Below are positions 24,970-33,591 of a DNA stretch of 64,000 nucleotides, one piece after another. Within the stretch, counting starts at the first letter, position 1. Every line of letters starts with the position of its first letter. Position numbers and translations under genes: made by a program. The notes under the pieces are model-generated. The model saw only the letters and a list, made by a program, of their open reading frames with translations. It searched no databases and had not been told where the DNA came from. The DNA lies in assembly GCF_004104355.1 (NCBI RefSeq), contig NZ_RJLM01000008.1:169434-233433 (forward strand). Reading direction: 5' to 3'. Source of the DNA: Photobacterium chitinilyticum. GTDB taxonomy: Bacteria; Pseudomonadota; Gammaproteobacteria; Enterobacterales; Vibrionaceae.

Positions 24970-25956
24970 ATGGGATTCTTTATACGACGGCTGTCTTTTT
25001 ACTTGATAGCGCTTTTATTTGCGGTAACGCTGAACTTTATTTTACCACGCGCGATGCCAGGCGATCCGGTAACGATGATGTTCGCCAATGCCGCGGTACA
25101 GGTAACACCTGAGCGCATCGCTGCAATGAAACAGCTACTGGGCTTTGTCGATGGTCCAATCTACGAACAATATTTTGTCTACCTCCAGGGCATTTTGTCT
25201 TGGGATCTGGGTATCTCAATTCAGACTTTTCCGCAGACTGTAAATGATGTGATGGCCGGTGCCGTCGGTTGGTCAGTCTTCCTGGCAGGTACCGCTGTTA
25301 TTCTGGCCTTCTGTATAGGCTCGACCCTCGGTATTTTTGCGGCCTGGAAACGCGGCAGCAAATACGATGCGTTCATTTCACCGGGCATGATGGTGGTACA
25401 GGCCGTCCCCCCTGTCGTTGTCGCGATGCTCGTGCTTTACACCTTCGCCATCGGCCTTCGCTGGTTTCCGTCAACCTATGCCTATACCGCAGGAACGATG
25501 CCGGACTGGAGCAGCTGGGAGTTCATCAAAGATGTTCTCTACCACGCCGTGCTACCGCTGTTTTGTGCCACCATCATCCAAATTGGCGGCTTCCTGATCA
25601 ACATGCGTAACAACATGATCAACTTGCTAAACGAAGACTATATCACGATGGCAAAAGGCAAGGGGCTAAGTGAAAACCGGGTGGTTTTCAAATACGCCGC
25701 ACGTAACGCCATGCTCCCCAGCGTCACCGCCCTGTCGATGGCACTGGGTATGGCAATCGGTGGCCAGCTGATTATCGAGATGATCTTCAACTATCCGGGC
25801 CTGGGCACCGTTCTTCTAAACGCAATCAATGCGCGTGATTATCAGGTTCTTCAAGGTCAGCTGCTTATCATGACCCTGTTTATGCTGTTATTTAACTTCA
25901 TGGCTGACATCCTCATCGTGGCACTTGACCCTCGCCTACGTAAGGGAGGCAAATAA
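24970..25956 (+). CDS. Chitin-oligosaccharide ABC transporter permease 1 (DppB-like)
   Basis: 328-aa inner-membrane permease of the oligopeptide/dipeptide type. It has an N-terminal helix (LSFYLIALLFAVTLNFILPRAMPGDPV) and five further helices. The EAA loop, GKGLSENRVVFKYAARNAMLPS (about 230-250), docks to the ATPase subunits. The PRAMPGDPV segment is typical of DppB/OppB. It pairs with the next gene (two-base gap) to form the channel for chitin oligosaccharides. The transported substrate is inferred from the operon, because the family label alone would say peptide. SD AAGG lies 9 nt before ATG 24970. Confidence 0.9.
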   Translation: MGFFIRRLSFYLIALLFAVTLNFILPRAMPGDPVTMMFANAAVQVTPERIAAMKQLLGFVDGPIYEQYFVYLQGILSWDLGISIQTFPQTVNDVMAGAVGWSVFLAGTAVILAFCIGSTLGIFAAWKRGSKYDAFISPGMMVVQAVPPVVVAMLVLYTFAIGLRWFPSTYAYTAGTMPDWSSWEFIKDVLYHAVLPLFCATIIQIGGFLINMRNNMINLLNEDYITMAKGKGLSENRVVFKYAARNAMLPSVTALSMALGMAIGGQLIIEMIFNYPGLGTVLLNAINARDYQVLQGQLLIMTLFMLLFNFMADILIVALDPRLRKGGK

Positions 25957-25958
25957 TT

Positions 25959-26987
25959 ATGAAAGGTCTAATCAAGTTACTTTCCAGTAACCATAAAGCC
26001 CTGGCCGGCTTAATCATTATCACGTTATTTATTTTGGCCGCTATATTTGCCCCGCTAATTACCAAGCATGTCCCTAACAAGAAGACAGGGAACCCACATG
26101 AATACCCGGCGTTTATTGTTAAGGCGGCGCAGAATAATCCTGATGGCTGGGTTGCCGAAAACCTAGCCGACAGCCCCCGCACCTTGCGGATGTCAAAGAA
26201 AGCCGATCACGTACTGGGCACAACCCGTATGGGGCGCGATGTGTGGTCACAAGTTGTGTATGGCGGACGTACCTCGCTGGCTGTTGGTTTCGGCGCAGGC
26301 TTGATGGTTTGTTTTCTGGCTACGTTAGTGGGCGTTTCAGCCGGTTATTTCGGTGGCCGGGTCGATGACATCCTTTCTGCCGCGATGAACATCATGCTGG
26401 TGATACCGCAACTGCCGTTGCTGTTTGTTATCGCCGCCTTCATTGGAGAGGCAGGGCCCGTCACGATAACCCTGGTTATCGGGATCACCGCCTGGGCATG
26501 GGGCGCAAGGGTTGTTCGGGCACAGACTTTGTCAATCAGAGAGAAAGAGTTCATTAAGGCTGCCGAGGTACTCGGTGAGTCATCAATACGCATTATCTTC
26601 GTTGAGATCCTACCCAACCTGATCTCCATTGTGGGTGCAAGCTTCATCGGATCGGTCATGCTGGCCATCATGACCGAAGCAACACTGTCATACCTTGGTC
26701 TTGGAGACCCAAGCACCATCAGCTGGGGCAACATGCTTTACAACGTCCAGACATCCTCGTCGATGCTTGTCGGTGCCTGGTGGGAGCTGCTCGTACCGTG
26801 TATTGCGCTAACCCTGATTGCTATCGGCCTTGCACTGCTTAACTTTGCAGTCGATGAGATTGCCAACCCGCAGCTACGTTCTCACAAAGGCATGCGCCGT
26901 TGGAAAAATATGGCAAACCAAAATAAAGAAAACCAGAAAGAGACTCTAGAAACAGCTCAGCCGGCTCTTCAGGGAGGAGAAAAGTAA
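25959..26987 (+). CDS. Chitin-oligosaccharide ABC transporter permease 2 (DppC-like)
   Basis: 342-aa second permease. It starts with an N-terminal helix (LAGLIIITLFILAAIFAPLI), then a periplasmic loop, then HVLGTTRMGRDVWSQVVYGGRTSLAVGF, the DppC/OppC hallmark. The EAA loop is REKEFIKAAEVLGESSIRIIFVEILPN. The charged, glutamine-rich C-terminal tail (about 315-342) is longer than in most DppC proteins. SD GGGAGG lies within the end of the preceding gene. Its TAATG overlap with the ATPase gene couples their translation. Confidence 0.9.
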   Translation: MKGLIKLLSSNHKALAGLIIITLFILAAIFAPLITKHVPNKKTGNPHEYPAFIVKAAQNNPDGWVAENLADSPRTLRMSKKADHVLGTTRMGRDVWSQVVYGGRTSLAVGFGAGLMVCFLATLVGVSAGYFGGRVDDILSAAMNIMLVIPQLPLLFVIAAFIGEAGPVTITLVIGITAWAWGARVVRAQTLSIREKEFIKAAEVLGESSIRIIFVEILPNLISIVGASFIGSVMLAIMTEATLSYLGLGDPSTISWGNMLYNVQTSSSMLVGAWWELLVPCIALTLIAIGLALLNFAVDEIANPQLRSHKGMRRWKNMANQNKENQKETLETAQPALQGGEK

Positions 26988-27958
26988 TGACCAGTCCACA
27001 GATCTCCATTCGCAATCTTTGTGTCGACTACATCACCGATGCCGGCGATGTACGTGCGGTAAACAATGTCAGCTTTGATATCGGCAAAGGTGAGGTCTTT
27101 GGCCTTGCCGGTGAGTCAGGTTGTGGTAAGTCGACTGTCGCCTTCTCGCTGATGCGTCTCCACAAGCCGCCGGCATTCATTACCGGTGGTGAAGTTATCT
27201 TTGACGGCCACGGCGATATTCTCAAGTACAGCGAAGCCGACATCACCGCCTTTCGCTGGAGCCAGATGTCGATGGTGTTCCAGAGCGCAATGAACGCACT
27301 CAACCCGGTACTGACGCTGGAAGAGCAATTCTGTGATGTGATCATGCGCCATACCAATATGAGTCGCAAACAGGCAATCCGCCGTGCCGAGGGCCTGCTA
27401 GAGATCGTTGATATTCACCCAAGCCGCTTGCAGGACTACCCTCACCAGTTTTCCGGCGGAATGCGCCAGCGCCTGGTTATCGCAATAGCCCTGGCACTGA
27501 ATCCGAAAATGATCATCATGGACGAGCCGACCACAGCTCTGGATGTCGTGGTCCAGCGTGAAATCCTGCAAAAGATCTATGCACTGAAAGAAGAGTTCGG
27601 CTTTTCGATCCTATTCATTACCCATGATATCTCGCTGATGGTCGAGTTCTCCGATCGTATCGGCATCATGTATTCCGGCGAGCTCATCGAGGTCGCCCCG
27701 TCAAGACAGATTCTGGAACAACCGTTCCACCCCTATACCGAAGGATTGGGAAATTCATTTCCACCACTGACAGGACCGAAAACACGCCTGACCGGCATCC
27801 CGGGGAATCCGTTGAATCTACTAGAAGTACCTCAAGGCTGTCGTTTTCAGGCGCGTTGTAGCAAAGCCCACGATGCCTGCTTCAGCACCGCCACCCAGTT
27901 ACGTCAACTTGAACCCGGTCGTTTTTCAAACTGCCACCTATTCAATAAATGCAGTTAA
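26987..27958 (+). CDS. Chitin-oligosaccharide ABC transporter ATPase 1 (DppD-like)
   Basis: 323-aa ATP-binding subunit. Walker A is GESGCGKSTV (about 43-52), the signature is FSGGMRQR, and Walker B is MIIMDEPTTALD. It carries the oligopeptide-transporter C-terminal extension with a cysteine cluster (GCRFQARCSKAHDAC), which in some DppD proteins ligates an Fe-S centre. It energises import of chitin oligosaccharides together with the second ATPase. It overlaps the permease stop by one base and has a GGAGGAGAAA SD. Confidence 0.92.
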   Translation: MTSPQISIRNLCVDYITDAGDVRAVNNVSFDIGKGEVFGLAGESGCGKSTVAFSLMRLHKPPAFITGGEVIFDGHGDILKYSEADITAFRWSQMSMVFQSAMNALNPVLTLEEQFCDVIMRHTNMSRKQAIRRAEGLLEIVDIHPSRLQDYPHQFSGGMRQRLVIAIALALNPKMIIMDEPTTALDVVVQREILQKIYALKEEFGFSILFITHDISLMVEFSDRIGIMYSGELIEVAPSRQILEQPFHPYTEGLGNSFPPLTGPKTRLTGIPGNPLNLLEVPQGCRFQARCSKAHDACFSTATQLRQLEPGRFSNCHLFNKCS

Positions 27959-27987
27959 TAAAAAATAGGAAGCAATGAGGAGGCATT

Positions 27988-28983
27988 ATGAACAAACCTG
28001 TCGGACAACCCATTATTGAAGGCAAAAACCTGATTAAGGATTTTGAGGTCAATAGTAATTCGTTAGCAAAATCCAAGATGCGTGCAATCAATGACGTGTC
28101 ATTCAAGATGTACAAGAGCCGCGGTTTAGCCGTTGTCGGTGAATCAGGATCGGGGAAGTCAACCACGGCAAAAATGATCGCCAAAATGTATCCGCCAACG
28201 GGCGGGCACATCGAGCATTACGGCCGGGACATTGCCGATATTACAAAACACAGCGATTTAATGCAGTACCGCCAGGGCGTACAGATGGTATGGCAGGACC
28301 CGTTTGGTTCACTGAACCCGACCCATACTATTTTTCACCATATCGCCCGACCGTTGCTGATCCATAAAAAGGTCACTTCGGGCAACAAAAAGGAACTCGA
28401 AGAAACAGTTTACAGCCTGCTTGAACAGGTCGGCCTGATCCCGCCGAAAGAAACGGCGGCCAAGTTCCCCCACCAGCTATCCGGAGGCCAGCGCCAGCGT
28501 GTCAATCTGGCCCGCAACATTGCCGTCGGTGCCGAGGTCGTTCTGGCTGACGAGCCGACCTCAATGCTCGATGTCTCTATTCGTGCCGGTGTTCTCAACC
28601 TGATGGAAGAGATGAAGTTTGAACGAGAGATGGCGCTGCTGTATATCACCCATGATATCGCTACCGCTCGCTATATTGCCGAGGATCTGGCCGTGATGTA
28701 TGTCGGGCACATGGTGGAATGGGGAGATACCGAGGAGATCATCCATGATCCCCAGCACCCATATACCCAGCTGCTGGTATCGGCGGTTCCTGATACAAAA
28801 AAATCCATCCACGAAAAGCTTAAGGGCAACAAGGGCGAGATCCCGCTTTGGACCCCGGAAAGTGTCGGCTGCCCGTTTGCCGGTCGCTGCACCCACGCAG
28901 CCAACAGATGCCGAGAACAGCTTCCGGCGGTAACCCAACTATCAGATAACCATTTCGTTCGCTGTTATCTATACGAGAACTAA
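27988..28983 (+). CDS. Chitin-oligosaccharide ABC transporter ATPase 2 (DppF-like)
   Basis: 331-aa ATP-binding subunit. Walker A is GESGSGKSTTAK (about 51-62), the signature is LSGGQRQRVN, and Walker B is EVVLADEPTSMLD. The C-terminal oligopeptide-family tail contains GCPFAGRCTHAANRC. With the DppD-like subunit it forms the heterodimeric motor of the importer. SD GAGGAGG lies directly upstream. The gap to the GH9 gene is 11 bp. Confidence 0.92.
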   Translation: MNKPVGQPIIEGKNLIKDFEVNSNSLAKSKMRAINDVSFKMYKSRGLAVVGESGSGKSTTAKMIAKMYPPTGGHIEHYGRDIADITKHSDLMQYRQGVQMVWQDPFGSLNPTHTIFHHIARPLLIHKKVTSGNKKELEETVYSLLEQVGLIPPKETAAKFPHQLSGGQRQRVNLARNIAVGAEVVLADEPTSMLDVSIRAGVLNLMEEMKFEREMALLYITHDIATARYIAEDLAVMYVGHMVEWGDTEEIIHDPQHPYTQLLVSAVPDTKKSIHEKLKGNKGEIPLWTPESVGCPFAGRCTHAANRCREQLPAVTQLSDNHFVRCYLYEN

Positions 28984-28994
28984 TTGGAGAATTC

Positions 28995-30731
28995 ATGCAG
29001 CTGTTAACGAACCACCTTGGCTACGAGCGTTTGGGCGCCAAACAGGCCATTCTGCTGGCAGAACCGGATTTACCGGACACCAGTGTAGAGATCATTCGCG
29101 GTCAAGATGATCAGGCTATCATGCAGCTGACTCTCCAGGCCTGTGGCCCCATCGCGCAATGGCACACGGGTTACGCCTATTCGGTTGATTTCACGGCACT
29201 CACAGAGTGCGGTGAATTCCGCATTCGGGTTGGCGACATCTTGTCTGAACCATTTTCCGTGGCCGAGGGGCTATTAATGCAGCGCACCTTCAGTGATGTA
29301 CTGCACTACTTCAAATCCCAGCGCTGCAGCGGGATTTTTGACCATGCCGATCAGCATGCGCCACTGCTAGGCTCCGTTGAAACCGCTGATGTCCGGGGAG
29401 GCTGGTACGATGCCTCCGGCGATGTCAGCAAATACCTCAGCCACCTATCTTACAGCAACTACCTAAACCCCCAGCAGACGCCGATGGTGGTGTGGAATAT
29501 GTTCAAAGCCTTTGAGCTGCTGGAGAACGAAGAAGGTATTGCCGATATTACCCGCACACGCCTGATGGAAGAGGCATTTCACGGTGCGGACTTTTTGCTG
29601 CGAATGCAACATTCGCAGGGCTATTTCTATATGACGGTGTTCGACAAGTGGAGTAAGTCCGCAGGACAACGGGAGATTTGTTCATATTCGACCCAGGACG
29701 GCATCAAAGCCGATGACTACCAGGCTGCATTTCGTCAGGGCGGCGGCGTATCAATTGCGGCACTGGCGGCGGCCTCCCGCTGGCTAACGGCTGAAATAGC
29801 CCTCCAGCTCGGATGGGGGGATGAAACTCAAAGCGAAGCCTACCTGCAAGCCGCCGAAAAAGGCTACTGGCACCTGGTAGAGATGAACACCCAGTACCTC
29901 AACAACGGTACTGAAAATATTATTGATGAATACTGTGCGTTACTGGCAGCCGTTGAGTTGTTCAGGACAACAGGCAACAGACGCTATCTTGACGAAGCCA
30001 GAAGCTGGGCCAAAAAACTGGCTTCTCGGCAACACTCTGATCATGAGCAAACGCATTACTGGTCGGCAAACAGTGACGGCAGCCGTCCTTACTATCATGC
30101 CTCCGAGGCAGGACTGCCCGCTATCAGCCTAATGCAATATCTGGCGATAGAAACAGATGAAAAATGGCAACAGAGCCTAAACGCCATACTCGCCAACACG
30201 CTACGCTTCGAGCTCAATATCACCCAAGAAGTCAATAATCCGTTTGGCTATCCGCGCCAATATGTCAAACCCGTTGATGGCGAGAAGTTCAGTACCTTCT
30301 TCATCCCTCACCACAACGAAAGCGGTTACTGGTGGCAAGGTGAAAATGCCCGGTTGGCATCGCTTGCAGCCATGGCCTACCTGGCGCAGGCACACCCGCT
30401 TGACCGCTCGCTCAAATCAGAGCTAAAGGCCTATGCGCATAAGCTTACAGACTGGCTGCTGGGGCTTAACCCCTTCGACATGTCAATGCTGGACGGACAT
30501 GGCCGAAACAACCCGGACTACCTCCCCGAGCTTGGCTTTAGCAATGCCAAGGGCGGGGTATGTAACGGGATCACTTCCGGCTTTGACAATGAGCAGGATA
30601 TCGCCTTCAAGCCGATTCCCTACAAAGATGACATGTTGCAAAACTGGCGCTGGGGAGAGCAGTGGATCCCGCATGGAGGCTGGTATTTGCTCGCAATAAC
30701 AACACAATATAAGGAAAGACACTTTGGCTAG
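28995..30731 (+). CDS. GH9 family exo-beta-D-glucosaminidase (endoglucanase-like)
   Basis: 578-aa cytoplasmic glycoside hydrolase with no signal peptide. An N-terminal Ig-like CelD domain (about 1-95) precedes a GH9 (alpha/alpha)6 barrel. The catalytic-site motif GGWYDASGDVSKY (about 135-147) replaces the usual GGWYDAGDYGKY. HGRNNPDY and YWWQGENARLASLAAMAYL are further GH9 landmarks. Most GH9 enzymes are cellulases, but homologues at this operon position, including one from Photobacterium profundum, were characterised as exo-glucosaminidases. It likely removes GlcN from partly deacetylated chitin oligosaccharides, giving GlcN for the kinase that follows. The kinase start codon overlaps its stop. 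Confidence 0.87.
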   Translation: MQLLTNHLGYERLGAKQAILLAEPDLPDTSVEIIRGQDDQAIMQLTLQACGPIAQWHTGYAYSVDFTALTECGEFRIRVGDILSEPFSVAEGLLMQRTFSDVLHYFKSQRCSGIFDHADQHAPLLGSVETADVRGGWYDASGDVSKYLSHLSYSNYLNPQQTPMVVWNMFKAFELLENEEGIADITRTRLMEEAFHGADFLLRMQHSQGYFYMTVFDKWSKSAGQREICSYSTQDGIKADDYQAAFRQGGGVSIAALAAASRWLTAEIALQLGWGDETQSEAYLQAAEKGYWHLVEMNTQYLNNGTENIIDEYCALLAAVELFRTTGNRRYLDEARSWAKKLASRQHSDHEQTHYWSANSDGSRPYYHASEAGLPAISLMQYLAIETDEKWQQSLNAILANTLRFELNITQEVNNPFGYPRQYVKPVDGEKFSTFFIPHHNESGYWWQGENARLASLAAMAYLAQAHPLDRSLKSELKAYAHKLTDWLLGLNPFDMSMLDGHGRNNPDYLPELGFSNAKGGVCNGITSGFDNEQDIAFKPIPYKDDMLQNWRWGEQWIPHGGWYLLAITTQYKERHFG

Positions 30732-31611
30732 AATAATCAAATACTTCGTCGGTGTAGACGGGGGCGGAACATCCTGCCGGGCCCGGATCTGCGATCTAGA
30801 TGGCAATTGCCTTGGCGAGGCCCAAACCGGCAGTGCCAATATCATGCTGGGCGGCAGCGTTGCCATGGCATCTATCCAGGACGCCATTGCCACTGCCGCC
30901 TCTTTGGCACAACTGACGAAAGCGGATTACGGCAACATGTCCGTCGGCCTGGCCCTGGCCGGTGCCGAACAAAAAGAATCCTGGTATGAGTTTATGGCAC
31001 TTCCCCATCCTTATGCCGCCGTCACATTAAATACCGATGCCTACGGAGCATGTCTGGGTGCATGGCGGGGCGAGGAAGGTGCGATCCTTATCGCCGGTAC
31101 AGGCTCGTGCGGGATCTTGCTGAAAGACAACCAACAGCAGGTTATCGGCGGACGTGAATTCCCGATCTCGGATCAGGGCGGCGGTGCCGTTATGGGGCTA
31201 CGCCTGATCCAGCAGGTACTGCTCAGCATCGATGACATCGTCCCTCACACACCACTGGCCCAGCATGTCATGAGCCATTTCGATCATGATGTCGATACCA
31301 TTGTCAGCTGGTCCAAAACAGCCCGGCCTTGTGACTACGGTCAGTTCTCGCCGGCCATTTTTGCCCATGCCGCCGAAGGAGACAGCCTGGCCATCACTTT
31401 GCTGAATCAAACCGCAGCCGATGTTGAAATGTTGCTGTCGGCATTGATTAAACGTGGCGCCGAGCAAATCTGCCTCATGGGCAGTATCGGTGAACATATC
31501 CAGCCATGGCTGGTACCGCCGCTAAAAGCCCGACTTGCTCTTCCTCAGGGGGATGCCATGGATGGGGCAATTGCGATGGCAAAAGGTTGTCATAACCTTT
31601 ACCCACTTTAA
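30724..31611 (+). CDS. gspK: Glucosamine kinase (BadF/BcrA-type ATPase family)
   Basis: 295-aa ASKHA-fold kinase that phosphorylates glucosamine to GlcN-6-P, the unusual Vibrio enzyme of chitosan-type oligosaccharide catabolism. The phosphate-1 loop FVGVDGGGTSCRARICD lies at the N-terminus, and ILIAGTGSCGILLKDN and SDQGGGAVMGL supply the phosphate-2 and adenosine loops. I take TTG 30724 as the start because AAGGAAAG sits at the correct distance and the N-terminus matches GspK. It overlaps the GH9 stop by 8 nt, suggesting coupled translation. The stop is 9 bp before the GH20 gene. Confidence 0.92.
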   Translation: MARIIKYFVGVDGGGTSCRARICDLDGNCLGEAQTGSANIMLGGSVAMASIQDAIATAASLAQLTKADYGNMSVGLALAGAEQKESWYEFMALPHPYAAVTLNTDAYGACLGAWRGEEGAILIAGTGSCGILLKDNQQQVIGGREFPISDQGGGAVMGLRLIQQVLLSIDDIVPHTPLAQHVMSHFDHDVDTIVSWSKTARPCDYGQFSPAIFAHAAEGDSLAITLLNQTAADVEMLLSALIKRGAEQICLMGSIGEHIQPWLVPPLKARLALPQGDAMDGAIAMAKGCHNLYPL

Positions 31612-31620
31612 GGGGCCGCC

Positions 31621-33552
31621 ATGAGTTACCGTCTCGATTTGACCGTGATAAGCAAAAGTGAGCAACAGTCTCACTTTGCCCTGACCCTGCATAACCTCAG
31701 CGATCAGGCACAGGAAAACTGGTCGTTGCATTTCACGTTCTGCCGCTGGATCCAGGCAGAGACGCTTTCCAATGGTCAACTCAAGCAACTGGGTAGCTAC
31801 TGTACTTTGACGCCGGGAAATTCGGCGCCATTGAGCCCAAACTCCCATTTCTACACTGAGTTCACCGTAGGCACCAAGCCCTTCACTCTATACGATGAAG
31901 GAATAGTGGAAGCATTCTTAAACACATCGCCAGAAGGCAGCTTTATCAAGCCGATTCCGGTTAAGGTCACCACGATTAACCTCGATCAGCCTGCTACCGA
32001 ACCGCTTTCTATACCACTGCCCAAGGCAAAATCAATCAACCTGATCCCTGCACCCGAATCACTGATCAGACTACCGGGAGAATTCAGGCTAAACTCGGGC
32101 ACAGCCATAACGCCTCCGACGGATAAAGCCAGTGGCAGCACTCGCTGGCTCCAGGCCGAGTTGGGTCACTTGCTGCATGAAGATATTCCGATTCACCAGG
32201 CAGGCAATATCAGCTATCAGCTTCATGGCGATCTTGCCGATGGTGCTTATTGCCTGTTGGTCGAACCCGATCATATCTGGCTTCAGGCGGGCTCGGAATC
32301 GGGTTTTGTTCATGCAACGGCCTCGCTGCTACAGCTGATCCCGGCGAGCCCTGCCCATCAGGTTCAGGCGGCATATATGATCCCGATGGTTGAGATCCAG
32401 GATCAACCTAATTATCAATATCGGGGAATGATGCTTGACTGTGCCCGGCACTTTCATCCGATCAGGCGGCTCAAGCATCTGATCGATCATCTGGCACGCT
32501 ATAAATTCAACACCTTCCATTGGCACCTGACTGACGACGAAGCCTGGCGTATCGAGATTGATGCCTACCCGGATCTCACCCGGATCGGTGCCTGGCGGGG
32601 ACCGAACGAAGTCATACAACCTCAGTTTACAACCATCAGCCAACGGTATGGAGGCTACTACAGCAAACAAGAAGTACGTGACCTGATCGCCTATGCCAAT
32701 GATCGCGGCGTTACCATCATTCCGGAGATCGATATTCCCGGCCACTGCCGCGCCGCAATAAAGTCATTGCCCGATCTGCTGGTCGACCCAAACGATGAGT
32801 CGGAGTACCGCAGCACGCAGTGGTATTCAGACAATATTCTGTCTCCGGCACTCAAAGGCACCTATACCTTCATCGCCAATGTGCTGGAAGAAATATGCGA
32901 GCTCTTTCCCGCTCCCTACATCCATATCGGCTGCGACGAAGTCCCCAAAGGTGCCTGGACCAAAAGTCCGGCCTGCCAGCAGCTGATGGAGCAACACGGC
33001 TATCAGGATCCGCGAGAGTTGCAAGGTCATATCCTGCGCTTTGCCGAGGAGATACTGCAAGCCAGGGGCAAGCGGATGATGGGTTGGGAAGAGGCTGCGA
33101 ATGGAAACAAAATCAGCAAAGATACCCTGATTTATTCATGGCAGAACGAAGAGGCCGGGCTGATATGTGCGCGCGAAGGCTATGACGTCATCATGCAACC
33201 GGCTCAATATACCTACCTTGATATGACACAGGGATACTCTGCCGATGAGCCCGGTTCCGACTGGGCCTGCAAGCTTCCTCTCGATGTTGTCTATAGCTAC
33301 AAGCCCTTGTCATCACTCGATGTTAATGACCCGGTACACAAGAAGATCCTCGGTATTCAGGCAGCGCTGTGGTGTGAATTGGTCAATAGCCAGAGTCGTT
33401 TCGAATACATGATTTACCCGCGCCTACTGGCCATTGCCGAACTGTGCTGGACCAAGCCAGAAAAAAGAAACTGGAAAGATTTCAAGGCCCGCCTGAATGG
33501 TCAGCTCGCATATCTAGACAAAGCTGGCATTAATTACCGTCGTTGTGAATAG
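31621..33552 (+). CDS. Beta-N-acetylhexosaminidase (GH20)
   Basis: 643-aa cytoplasmic enzyme that removes GlcNAc from the non-reducing end of chitin oligosaccharides. An N-terminal beta-rich domain (about 1-130) and a GH20b domain (about 140-260) precede the catalytic TIM barrel. The barrel opens with GMMLDCARHFHPIRRLKHLID and contains FHWHLTDDEAWRIEI. The catalytic Asp-Glu pair of substrate-assisted catalysis is D439-E440 in HIGCDEVPKGAW. No signal peptide is visible, in line with degradation after import. The product can be phosphorylated, while chitobiose goes to the next enzyme. Confidence 0.94.
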   Translation: MSYRLDLTVISKSEQQSHFALTLHNLSDQAQENWSLHFTFCRWIQAETLSNGQLKQLGSYCTLTPGNSAPLSPNSHFYTEFTVGTKPFTLYDEGIVEAFLNTSPEGSFIKPIPVKVTTINLDQPATEPLSIPLPKAKSINLIPAPESLIRLPGEFRLNSGTAITPPTDKASGSTRWLQAELGHLLHEDIPIHQAGNISYQLHGDLADGAYCLLVEPDHIWLQAGSESGFVHATASLLQLIPASPAHQVQAAYMIPMVEIQDQPNYQYRGMMLDCARHFHPIRRLKHLIDHLARYKFNTFHWHLTDDEAWRIEIDAYPDLTRIGAWRGPNEVIQPQFTTISQRYGGYYSKQEVRDLIAYANDRGVTIIPEIDIPGHCRAAIKSLPDLLVDPNDESEYRSTQWYSDNILSPALKGTYTFIANVLEEICELFPAPYIHIGCDEVPKGAWTKSPACQQLMEQHGYQDPRELQGHILRFAEEILQARGKRMMGWEEAANGNKISKDTLIYSWQNEEAGLICAREGYDVIMQPAQYTYLDMTQGYSADEPGSDWACKLPLDVVYSYKPLSSLDVNDPVHKKILGIQAALWCELVNSQSRFEYMIYPRLLAIAELCWTKPEKRNWKDFKARLNGQLAYLDKAGINYRRCE

Positions 33553-33591
33553 CTACTCACAACCAGTGAAAACATTTAAAAGGATTGAAAA

